From the NCBI GenBank assembly GCA_009602725.1, contig WELB01000065.1, positions 275,375 to 332,731 on the forward strand: DNA of 57,357 bases. Direction: 5' to 3'. This document shows positions 33,950 through 53,797 of the stretch, piece by piece. This stretch comes from Spirogloea muscicola. Lineage: Eukaryota > Streptophyta > Zygnematophyceae > Spirogloeales > Spirogloeaceae. Both the position numbers and the translations under genes were made by a program. The number at the start of each line of letters is the position of its first letter. The stretch's first letter is position 1. The notes beneath the pieces are model-generated. The model saw only the letters and a list, made by a program, of their open reading frames with translations. It was not told the DNA's origin and searched no databases.

Positions 33950-36900
33950 TCATCGCCGCGCCGTTATTAGGTGCATCGCCAGGGCTTCCTGCTCCGCAAG
34001 CGACAGATCCCGCAGGGCAACGTCCTTTCGTTGCGGCGCTGACGCCCGCCGCTCGGCGCTGTTGCTCCTGTTACCCAATGCTTCATTGTTCTTATTGGCG
34101 TCGCTCACCGCAGCCTCCTTGTCGTACTCAAGTTCGTCGTCCTCGTCGCCACTGGAGGCGCCACCGTTGCCAAGCACGACGCCGCTCCCGCTGCCCGCCT
34201 CATCTGCGCGCAGCCCCTTGGCTTTAAGCTTCGCCCGGACTCGCCGCTCCCGCAACTTCTGCCGCTCCAGTACCCGGTCCTGGGCGTCACGCCGCCTCAT
34301 CTCCGCTTGCAAGCGGCGGAAGCGCTCAGCTGTGGCCGCCGCAATGTCCTCCTCCTCACCTGCAGACACACCGTGCAGACTCTTTCTCAGCAAGCGCCAA
34401 CAAGATCTTCGGTGTTAATAAGCAGTCAGCTGGATGTATTACAGAATGGGCAGAAAGAAGGACGATCAGACTACACATTCACCATATTTGACTGCAAGCT
34501 GCTCACCACCAGTGGGCCCAGCAGCAGCCAGGGCCGCAAGGGGCTGCATGGCATTGCCCTCCTCGTCGAAGACCAGCCGATTGCCATTGCCATCCTCTAG
34601 GCGGATCTTCTTTCTCTTCCGCGTAATGAGAGTGTCCAGTACCCTGAAAAGTCTCACAACGAGTATTATCATCCAATCCCAAGTGGTTCTCTAATTGTGA
34701 GCAACCATGCATATCAATTACTCAAGTTGGACCCATACACAGACATAGATACCCAAAACATTCTCTCAGGCCATTCTCACTAGCCTATTAACTGCCTCTT
34801 CATGTCATCTTCTACCAAGGTCAAATACAAATAGCCCAGTGAAGTACCTGCTGGCTGCTCCATTCTGCTCCCTTGCCTCTCCATCCAAACTGTGGTCCAC
34901 CCGCTTGATCTTCAAGAAATCATTATCATCACCTTCCGCATCACGGTCAAGCTTGCAAGCACCGGCTGAGCTCGACTCTCCCGCTGCACCACCCTCTCTC
35001 GCTTGTTCCTTCTTTGACCGCTTGCGCTTCTCACCACCTGTGTGAGCATTGATCCCGCCACCCTCAGCAGCGCCATCCTCTAGCCTCTGCAGTGCTTGGC
35101 TGAGCTTGAGGCTCAGGTCGCTGCCCCCCTCCTTGGCAGTAACTAGGCTGCTGGGACTGTCAGGGCCGTCTTTCCTTCTGCCTCGCTTGCGTGCCGTGTC
35201 ATTATTTGCTGAGCCGCTCTGCACGTCATTGCCGTTGACAACTTGCACAGGCAGCTTGCTGCCAATCTCAGATTCATCCAAATTCAGGTCCTGGCTGGCA
35301 CCAAGAGCAGCCGCCTCCTTCTCTAGAGCCAGCTTCTTCAGGCCCTTTTTCAGGAAGCGCACAGTTGGTGCAGTGGGGAGGCCCATAGATGCTGCAAACT
35401 CCGCATGCGGCAGCTTGGCCACATCAAACACGTCCTTGTTCCTCTGGCAAACAAGAGCCTTGATGGTCAGATGCTAGAAAGCCAAGCCTTATGCTGCCCA
35501 AGCAGACCATGAACGTCTAGGACATGGTCTACAGACAGGGTTCTCAGTAGTCAAATGTGCATCTCACGATCAAGCTCGCAGTCTGCAGCACAGTCTCCGA
35601 GCCAGTGCTGCTGTGCCAGCCCTCATCTGGCACAGTGTTGCTAAGACAACCTGCAGGTGTATGGAGCGGAGGTAAGTGACAAAGGCGCGCTGCGCCAGGT
35701 ACTTGACGTCCGCATCCTTTGCGAGGAGGCCAGCAAGCGCAGCTGAGATCTCCTGCATCTTTGCAGGGTTGGCCTGCACAAGGTTGGCCCACGACTGTTT
35801 GCATCAGATAACAGTCACAGCAATAAGAGCTTATATGCAATGCTCAGTTCCTCTCGGTCTGTCGGCGAGCCTGGTGGGCCTTCAGTGTCACCTTGGTGAC
35901 CTTGAAAGGAATCTTGGCCGCCTCAAGCGCCGGCAGAATGCCCTTCTCCGATGGGCAGAGGAAGAGGAGCGACTTCCCGCTAGCTGTGTAACGTGCAGTA
36001 CGGCCAACCCGGTGTATGTAGCTCGCAACGTCGTCTGGGCAGTCCGTCTGCAACATCCAGTATTATGTCACTAAGTCTTCGACTTGAAAGCGAATCATAA
36101 ACGCAACTTATACAGCAATTGCATGTGATTAAGAAGAGCTCAACATCGCCTGCAGCTATGGAAGGGCCCACTGTGAGCCCCTGCAATTGGAACTTGAAGC
36201 GCGAACCCAAGATTGCAGACCCAAATCCATGCCTTTGAACTTATTTGTGACATGCTAGTGCTCATGAGCTCATGGGTCCTGTGTTCTGTATAGCATCTGC
36301 ACCTGGACAACCCAATCCACCTGGGGGAAGTCCAAGCCGCGCGCTGCAACGTCAGTGCAGAAGAGGACAGCGCTTTTGGTGCCACAGAACTCCTCATAAG
36401 TCGCCATGCGAGCAATCTGCTTCATTCGGCCGTGCAGACACTTGAGCGGCGTGCCTGGCCGCAGCCGCCGGAACGACTCGTGCACGAACTTGACCTGCGC
36501 AAGGTGGGAATCCAAGGCAGCAAATAAGCAAGTGAGAATCACCGCAACATGCTGCCAGTTGCAGGATAAGAGTGTGAGGGAGCCGCCAAGTACGGAGCAA
36601 CTTCTCATGTGTCAACAGCGGGATGGCGAGTGTCTTGTACCTGCTTGCAGCTTGACAGGAAGACGAGCATCTTGGCGTGGAGGTGCGTGCGTATGAAACT
36701 CCAGAGCATGTCAAGCTTCCGGGCCAGCGAGACGAGCATGACTGTCTGCTGCAGGCGTGCCGGTGTCGCTGTTGCAGCCTCTGCGTGTACAGCAATGTAC
36801 TCGGGGTCCCGCAGGCTGAGCCGAGCGAGGTCCTTCACCGACTTGGTCTGCGTTGCCGAGAAGAGCAGCGTCTGGCGCTGCCGCGGCAGGTTTGCCAGGA

Positions 36901-38236
36901 TGGCGTCCAGTGCCTCGCGGAAGCCCAGGTCCAGGATGCGGTCCGCCTCATCGAGCACGAGCACCTGCCAGGCAGATGGCATGCCTTTCTAACCATCAAC
37001 CAATACTGATCCAATGGCATCTCATTTGACACTGCCTGTGTTATACTAGGTCCGAAAAGCACCTTCATCAGCAGTCAATGTTCAGAAAAACCATTCAACA
37101 CTACTGTGCTGAGTCGTCCCACGAGGATCAAAAGTGGGGCTCACAGCTGAGGGGAAGGACAACGTTATACACTGACCAATACAGACGGCCTTTGCAGCTA
37201 CCTGCAACATGTGTCATGAAGAGAAGCACAAAAGCCAGGGTTGTGTACTTAGGGTTAGGCATTCAGTGGTTGAGAATGGATGTTGAGGCCGCGCCTGCAG
37301 CTGGGAGCAGTCAAAGTTGGGCGTCTCGTCCATGTGCTGGAGGAGGCGACCGGGCGTGGCGATGATGACGTTGAGGCCGCCGACACGGTCGCGCTCGCCC
37401 GCCAGCGTGCCGCGCTTGCCACCGACCAGCAGCCCGCCGCTGAGGCCGTGGTGCTTGCCCGCGCGCTGCAGCTCGTGGAAGATCTGCAGTGCCAGCTCGC
37501 GCGTCGGCGAGATGACGATCGCTCCCACGCCGTCCATGGCGCCCCAGCGCTGGCGGTAGAGCCGCTCCAGGACCTGCGCGAGCACAGCCCACGGAAAATG
37601 GTGGCAGCTGAGGCTGCCAACGTCCCTCAGCTGCTCGTCCATGGCCGCTGTAGCCGAGCGCATGGAAGCCCAAACCCAAAACCCAGAAAGCCCAGAAAAG
37701 GGAAATGCACCGGAATCAGGAAAGCGAGCGTCTTGCCGGAGCCCGTCTTGGCCGCGCCCAGCACGTCGCGGCCGCACAGCGCGTGTGGCAGCGCCGCGCG
37801 CTGGATGGCCGTCATCGTCACGTACTTGGCCTCCTGCAGCCCGAGGGCCCAATCGACGACGGATTCAGCGTTCAAAACTCCGTGTCAATCGATCACGACG
37901 CTGCACTTGGAGCCGCTCGGTCGGCCTCCCAGCTCGACCACGAGGTCCCTCAGCAGCTGCCATGGCGGCGAGGGGGCTGGTCTGCGGCCTCAGCGGCCGC
38001 CGAGATAAAGAAGCGAACTCCACGGAGCAATGTAAATGCATTGCGGCTGCTGATTACATAATAGCGGCTATATCGGAAGCCAGCCAGGTGCGTACAGGGG
38101 GTGGAGAGGAGAGTCGGGGGGAGTTGTGGGATGAATGCCGGCACCGCCTGCTCGGCCGCCGCACCTTGAGCCCGGAGAGCGAGCGCTGCGAGAGCGGGAG
38201 GCCCGCGAACAGCCGGGCGCCAGCGTACGCCGGCAT
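33950..38236 (-). CDS. DBP4: DEAD-box RNA helicase DBP4/DDX10
   Basis: Minus-strand multi-exon gene for a nucleolar ATP-dependent RNA helicase acting in 18S rRNA processing and U14 snoRNA release. The first exon (38236-38165) reads [20 protein letters not shown] and splices to [19 protein letters not shown] (Q motif). Then: AAKTGSGKT (motif I), SPTRELALQ (Ia), ATPGRLLQH (Ib), [13 protein letters not shown] (II), LLFSAT (III), [10 protein letters not shown] (IV), [19 protein letters not shown] (V) and [11 protein letters not shown] (VI). Past the helicase core are [35 protein letters not shown] (the DUF4217-type region), [20 protein letters not shown] and a long charged tail with KRKRSKKEQ and [13 protein letters not shown], ending TGA 33950-33952. 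The DEADRILD form and tail are diagnostic of DBP4 rather than other DEAD helicases. The N-terminal extension before the Q motif is shorter than usual, so an upstream start is possible. Confidence 0.9.
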
Positions 38237-38663
38237 CTCGGCCTCGCCGCCGCCGCCGCCGGGATGGCGGCCCTTTCGCCGACGGCCCCGCCATGGCGGC
38301 GGCGGCCCCCCGCTGCAGCGCGCGCCGCGGACGGCGCCGCACTTGCCGCCGCGGGTGGCGGAGGTGACTATCTCGCACCGGCGGAGGGGTTTGGGTTTCA
38401 CGCAGCAAGGCCTCGGGCGGAGTCAGCATCAGCGTCAGCGTCAGCCCGCGGTCCGTCAGCGAGGACGTCATCGTCAGGGCTCTGCGCCAGCGTCAGCACC
38501 ATTCAACATGGAAAAAACAATGAATACAGTGGGAAAGGCTTCGTCGCTTGCACCAGGCCTCTGCCGCCGCCGTCGCGCCCATCGGCGCCGACGGCTGCAG
38601 CGGCGGCGGGAGCGGCGCGGTGACAGCAGCGGAGGCTGCAGCAGCGCATGTCGCGGCAGAGAC
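38237..38663. promoter_or_regulatory. GC-rich divergent promoter region between DBP4 and GCN2
   Basis: About 430 bp of CpG-dense sequence between the two start codons, including a GTCAGC-rich direct-repeat stretch near 38425-38445. The two genes are transcribed away from each other; shared regulation is inferred from layout only. Confidence 0.4.
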
Positions 38664-48749
<10,086 letters not shown>

Positions 48750-49839
48750 AGCCATCCCTCACTGCCATCTGTTGGTGGTTGCCACAAAGTCAATCTGTTG
48801 GTGGTTGCCACAAAATCCGCTCACATGATAAGCTGAAGTATCTCATGCTTCCGACTTCTGGAGAATTCTGGTGGTGCATGTTACTTTTTGTGGCAAAGGG
48901 AGTACGAATGCTTGACTTTCCCTTCCACTGTCTACCCTTCTGCCCACGAGCAACTGGCTGTCTGCTCGTAGGCCCCCTGCTGCAGTCGCCCTGTCATCTT
49001 GTGTATCTGGCAAGCACCTAGCAAACCAAGAGCATTAGAAGACAAGGACTTATGCATTGCTTCTGCTGTCAAAGTGTCTGTGCTGCTCTTCTGTGTGACC
49101 TCAATAATTGTCTGCTTTGCCAGCTATGCTGCCTTCAAGCAAGAGTGGCGGACAATTTGAGAGCAGTATGGTGATCTATGGAGCTCCTCAGGGGCAATTA
49201 CCAGCAAAACATTAGCAAGGGTCTGCGGAGACCACTCCAACACGGAGAGGGACGCCAGAACAGTGATACCATGAGCTCCGAGTGAACTCAGGGTGGATGG
49301 TAAGCAACCCTGGTAAGCAAGCCAATCTGTCGTCAGCCGCCAGATTCGATTAGGACAGACCTTGGTCAACGTTCTGCTAAAGATGTAGGTCCAAGTTGCC
49401 AGGCAATCGGACTTTCTAGCTAGGGATCTATCTTGGTGATTATGTACATGATATTGCAGTTTCATTACTTCGTATACTCCATACAGCTGTGATATGAAAA
49501 CTAAGAATCAATGGAGCTGCTTCTATGTTGTTGTGTAAAACAGCAACTTTTGATCATCCACATCAGAGACACAACCCCATATTACATTGATTCGATGATT
49601 CTAGATATATTTGTTTGTCGCAATGGATACATGTAAGTATGTGTAACAAAGGGGCCAATGTGGCCAATGATAACACCTTGCCTCCCGACAGATTCTAATG
49701 TGACAACCTTGCCATGGGCAGGGGCACAGGTAAAGCAATGAGAGAAGACCTGCTGATGGGCAGTCTACGGTGAGCAAGCTTCAGCAGTAAGACGCGTACA
49801 AAGTGGTTCACAGGGAGTAGCCGAGCACCATGAGTGCCG
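48750..49839. other. Convergent intergenic region with a short tandem repeat
   Basis: Lies between the GCN2 stop and the DTWD1 stop. A 24-bp unit (ATCTGTTGGTGGTTGCCACA plus a few bases) is tandemly doubled at about 48769-48817. No coding region recognised. Confidence 0.5.
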
Positions 49840-51919
49840 TCAGCTAGCCTCAATGACCCGGTGAAAGAACGCGAAGTACCAGAGGAGGTCATCATAGCAG
49901 TGGCAAGCAGATGCAGTGCCGCTATGCGCCTCAGGTGCATGCCACTGTCGGCAGAAATGCCAGATGGCCTCGATGGTGCTCAGGCCCTCCTCGGGGACGC
50001 CCTTGGTGTGATACCTCCAATAGCTCGACCGCAAGCTGCTACTGCCACTGCTTCCGCTGCCAAGCCGCAAGCGCGTGCAACCCGCCAGCTGCGGAAGGTC
50101 CAAGATGGCGCCGCACCCGCTCCACTGGTCCATGTTGGGGCCCGCATCAGGGCAAGCAACGAGCAAGCTTTTGGACACTGCTATATTTCCTGCAATGTGA
50201 GGACTATGGTGGGGCATCGGCTGATTTCATGGCAAATTAAGTGCTTGCAGGCAGATTGATTACCTTGGACTCAATAACAACGACGCGAGTGACGGCATTT
50301 CGCCGCACCACGTCCATGGCAATGGCATCGGCTGAAGGGAAGAGGACCACGGTCGAAGCGGGGTCAAAATGTGGGATGCCACTGCCATCGCCCTCCATTG
50401 CGTCGTGGACCGCCACCTGCCCGGGGCACAGTATCGCCGCCTGCACGCCCGTGCTCATCGTTCGACTCTCCCGCTTGTGCAGCACACTGTCCATGATGCG
50501 GCATCTCCAAGTTAGGTGTGCCTTAGTTAGGCCATACTTGAACTTCGGGCTTGCTTGCACGCAGGCCGCACCAAAGGCCAGGGGCAGCCCCTCATCTGCT
50601 TGACTTTTCAAATCTAAACCTTGACCCTGACCTTATTTCAGACAGTGGCTCTGCAACTGCAAGGACCTTGGGAGAGTGGCATCAGCTAGGAGCGAAAGAC
50701 TGCTACAGAATTTTTCAGCACCACCACAGTGGGGGGCATCAACTGAACTATGCAGTGCATCACCTGCCACAACTCCCATACCAAACCCATCAAAGCAGCT
50801 AAGTGCGTGCTGCTTCGAGCAGACCGGCCAGATGAGCAGAAAAATAGAGGGTACGAGAGCTAGCAGACGGCGTTGCCAGCAGCTCCTTGGGCCAGGAAAA
50901 CAGTGACAGCGACAGCAGGAGAGGCTCAGTGGCAACCCCGGGAGCCTGCGGATGAGGGCAAGTGCATGATGCGACAGGAATGGCCTCAGTCCGTCCTAGA
51001 ACGCTTGTCGACATTGAGGGCACAGGGCCCGCATCCGACATATGCTTGTCAGATACGTTGTTTCGTCGTCATCGGCCACGCCACGAGCACCTCGAGCTCA
51101 AGACAACTCTCGTCAAGTCCCCCTAGACTTTGGCCCCTTCGCCTGGGTTAGACAATAACCACGCCGCAGCTACCTGCACAGAACTTGTGGGCTCTGACAG
51201 CTGCCAAGCTCGTAACTGCCGCTCACATTCGGTAAGGCTTAACAACATTCAAACTAGGGGCCGTGCATGAAGCCTGCATCAGGCTTGGACTAGGCCCGTC
51301 TGTAGGCGTACCGGAAACCGCTTATCCCTCCTCCACTGCGGTCTCAGCCGGCCAGAAGCAGTAACAAGCGAGGCCTTGCTGTGGCTATGAGATCAGCGGT
51401 AAAAGCCGCCAGCGAAGGAAGACTGCGCCGGGCGGCTACTTTGAGTCAAGACTCGAGCTTTGGATGGGAGAAGCGGCTTACTCCGGACGTACATGTCGAC
51501 TCGCAGCGGCAGGGCCACGCACGGGACCCCGTCGGTCAAGGCCTGCGGCGGCGGCGGCAACAGCAGCGGCGCCGTCAGCGGTGCAGCAGCGGCCATGGGC
51601 GTGCTGGATGGCAGGGCTTGAGAGCCAAACAGCAGAGGGTTACATTCCAGAGCGGCTGAGGACTTGGGGTTTTGCTGGGGGTTTTCTAGGCCTGGGCAAC
51701 CAGTACCAGGAGGCAGGTGGCGCAGAAGAAGCGGCGCGAGATGCCGCAGCCGGGGCAGCGCGGCCGCGCGCCCGCGGCCGCCGNCGGCGGCGGCGGCGGC
51801 GGCGGCAGCGGCGCCTCCGCAGCCGCCGCCGGCGGCTGCGTCGTGGAGTCCATGGGCGAGTGGGGAACCCAGAACCCCGGCGCGGTGGTGTGTGGTGGCC
51901 AGCTCCCGTCAGCGTGCAT
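49840..51919 (-). CDS. DTWD1-like tRNA-uridine aminocarboxypropyltransferase
   Basis: Four minus-strand exons (51919-51707, 51542-51493, 50486-50264, 50124-49840) join in frame to 256 residues. An N-terminal zinc ribbon CPGCGISRRFFCATC is followed by ALPLRVDIVLHKRES with STGVQAAILCPG, then FDPASTVVLFPSADAIAMDV, RVVVIESK|W, LDLPQLAGCTRLRL, a YWRYHTKGVPEEGLSTIEAI block and YDDLLWYFAFFHRVI before TGA 49840-49842. This order is that of human DTWD1, which makes acp3U at tRNA position 20. The signature DTW-type motif reads E-S-K-W across the splice, not D-x-T-W. The first exon contains a single N at 51784 inside a (CGG)n/poly-Pro run; an internal ATG at 51853 is an alternative start. A roughly 1-kb intron (50487-51492) holds nothing recognised. 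Confidence 0.85.
51785..51806. repeat. (CGG)n run next to a single N
   Basis: CGG triplets directly after the N at 51784, inside exon 1 of the DTWD1-like gene (poly-Pro on the minus strand). The true length may be collapsed. Confidence 0.7.
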
Positions 51920-52044
51920 CACCTGACGAGATGACGCCCGGCGGCTGGTGACTGGCCCTGCCCCGGAGCAGCTGCCTGGGCGGCCGGCCCTGGGGTCTCT
52001 ACTGTTGGCACTTATTAGTTAGTACCTTGCTTTCTGCTCCATCA

Positions 52045-52449
52045 GGCTCCTTTTTGAAGACGAGTTCTTCCCGTTGGCAATTGACATCCATGGGGCACTG
52101 GGCGCTCCGTGGCTTGAGCTACTTAACCAGCTCGCCCGCCACGCAATCGCCCGTCGCTTCCATGGTGAACCGGTAGACTTTCCTGCAGCCGGGTCGCTGG
52201 CGCAAGTGTATCGCATGCGCTTGGCCGTCTCGCTGCAGAGGTCCATGGCCCGTGCGCTTTGGCTTTGAACATTGTCCATTCTTTTTGGGTTGGCTTTGCC
52301 AGCCCCTTTTCTCAATGGGCGAGCACCTTCTTCGTGCGCTGCACCTTCGTGCCGGACGAGCCCTCGCTGCTGCCTCTGGCTCCGTCCAGGGGACCCACTT
52401 CCAGGACCCTAGCCTCTCTGATTTGCGGCTGCTTAGCAGGGGTTACTGA
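52045..52449 (+). mobile_element. LINE-like retroelement C-terminal tail, copy 11 (best preserved)
   Basis: The plus strand reads LFEDEFFPLAIDIHGALGAP, WLELLNQLARHAIARR, then a linker and SLAQVYRMRLAVSLQRSMAR. After the inserted mini-element it resumes with HLRAGRALAAASG and SLSDLRLLSRGY and stops at 52447-52449. It is the longest uninterrupted copy of the family and defines the module order. No reverse transcriptase or endonuclease domain lies upstream (52020 and before belong to other sequence), so this is a 5'-truncated remnant. Confidence 0.6.
52251..52340 (+). mobile_element. 74-bp palindromic mini-element with 8-bp target duplication
   Basis: Bases 52259-52332 interrupt the tail-coding sequence and are flanked on both sides by CGTGCGCT (52251-52258 and 52333-52340). 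The insert starts TTGGCTTTGAACATTG and contains the hairpin GGGTTGG-CTTTG-CCAGCCC (52287-52305) and the tail CAATGGGCGAGCACCTTCTT. Removing the insert plus one repeat gives the uninterrupted MARAL-HLRAG order. The same order is seen without an insert in the copies near 20760 and 57240. Confidence 0.75.
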
Positions 52450-52539
52450 GTGATTTGTAGCTGCTTTCTTGCTCTGTGTGCTTTGGTTTCTTAGCGCTTC
52501 CTCTGGCTTCCTCTGGCCCCCTTCTCGTTCTTTGTTTAT

Positions 52540-52960
52540 TCTTTTTTGGGCTGGCTTGTCCAGCCCCTATCCTCAATGGGCGAGCCCTTTCTTTTTTTGG
52601 GCTGGCTTTTCCAGCCCCTATCCTCAATGGGCGAGCCCCCTCTCTTCAGACTTCGTCCATTCTTTTGGGCTGGCCTCTCCCAGCCACCAGTCAATCTGGC
52701 CGCGCTGTCTTTCTACTGTACCTTTGCCATTTTGGCCTTCGTTTGTTTCAAAAAAACACGAAGCTTTTCCACTGCCTTCGCGCATTTTTGCGCCTTCCGG
52801 CCCTTATGCATCCTTTTTAGGCTGGCCTTTCCCAGCCCCTACCCCCTGTGGGCGCTCAGTTCTCTTTCCCAGCCCCTCTTCTCTATGGGCGAGCGCTTTC
52901 TTTCTTTTCTTTTCAGGCTGTGTACATTCGTGGGTTGGGCTCGCCTCTTACAGTCATCGC
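52540..52960 (+). repeat. Array of palindromic mini-elements
   Basis: Hairpin cores at 52548-52566 (loop CTTGT), 52599-52617 (loop CTTTT), 52667-52685 and 52820-52837, plus a half copy near 52868-52900. The first two form a direct tandem with a 51-bp period (stem, then CCTATCCTCAATGGGCGAGC, then a pyrimidine run). Loops differ while the stem GGGCTGG/CCAGCCC is retained. Confidence 0.75.
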
Positions 52961-53797
52961 CGTAAATTGGGACAGGTGTTCTTTGAAGAGGAATAGCTGG
53001 ACTTCATATACTCGCCCAACCATACCAAGGCACGTCGTCCAGCAGCACGGCTAGAGCATTCTTCCAGAGACCGGACTGCTTGCGTTTGATAGTTGCATGC
53101 GCTTGTTGGACCTATGGAGAGGGCCTGGGCCGATGCTAGCTGGCCGTGCTCTTGTTGCTGCATTTGTTTAAAGCAGGTGGTAATTAATTGCACTACCCGT
53201 CTGTCATAACTTCGGCTGCTGTCCAGGAGCTCTTATGGGAAAATTACATTACGACGCTCTTGATCTGACAAGCATTCACTGCTGCAGACTTGATTGACAA
53301 CTCCCTCTTCTTTCGCCTGGCCTACCTCAGGCACCGTCGTTTTGAAACGGGCTCTCTGCAAGCCCATTAGCACCGAGTCACTGGCCAGGCCGTTCCTTGG
53401 CAGCTGGCGTCCAGCCAGTCCACAAGACTACGCAAAACTAATGAGGCCGTACACACTGTAAATCCAACTGTTTTATGGATACTCTCTGAGACATCTACGT
53501 GTCTTCTCAGAGGATTTTACGAAATTATTGCACAAAGGTCGCCTGTAGTCTGCACATGACAAGTCCATAAAAGGCTGCATCCGCCCTCTTACTAGTCCAC
53601 ACTGGCAGATTAACTGGAACGACCCAATACATTAGAAATTTGGACTGGCGGTGTGGTCTTTTTTACGTCTTCGTTGCAGCTATTCACTGCTGCAACTTTG
53701 CATGCTTCCATTACGAGATGTTCGAGTAATGCATAGCTCCATTCAGGGTACTAACCCATACCCAAATCGGGACCAGTCTAGCACTATGAATCGTTGA
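52961..53797. other. Intergenic stretch, nothing recognised
   Basis: Downstream flank of the repeat array and 3' flank of the DMC1 gene. No conserved frame, RNA gene or repeat was identified. Confidence 0.45.

Noticed and set aside
52548-52960. Hairpin array as a CRISPR array
   Set aside because: A eukaryotic nuclear context, no unique similar-length spacers, and dispersed single copies elsewhere rule this out.
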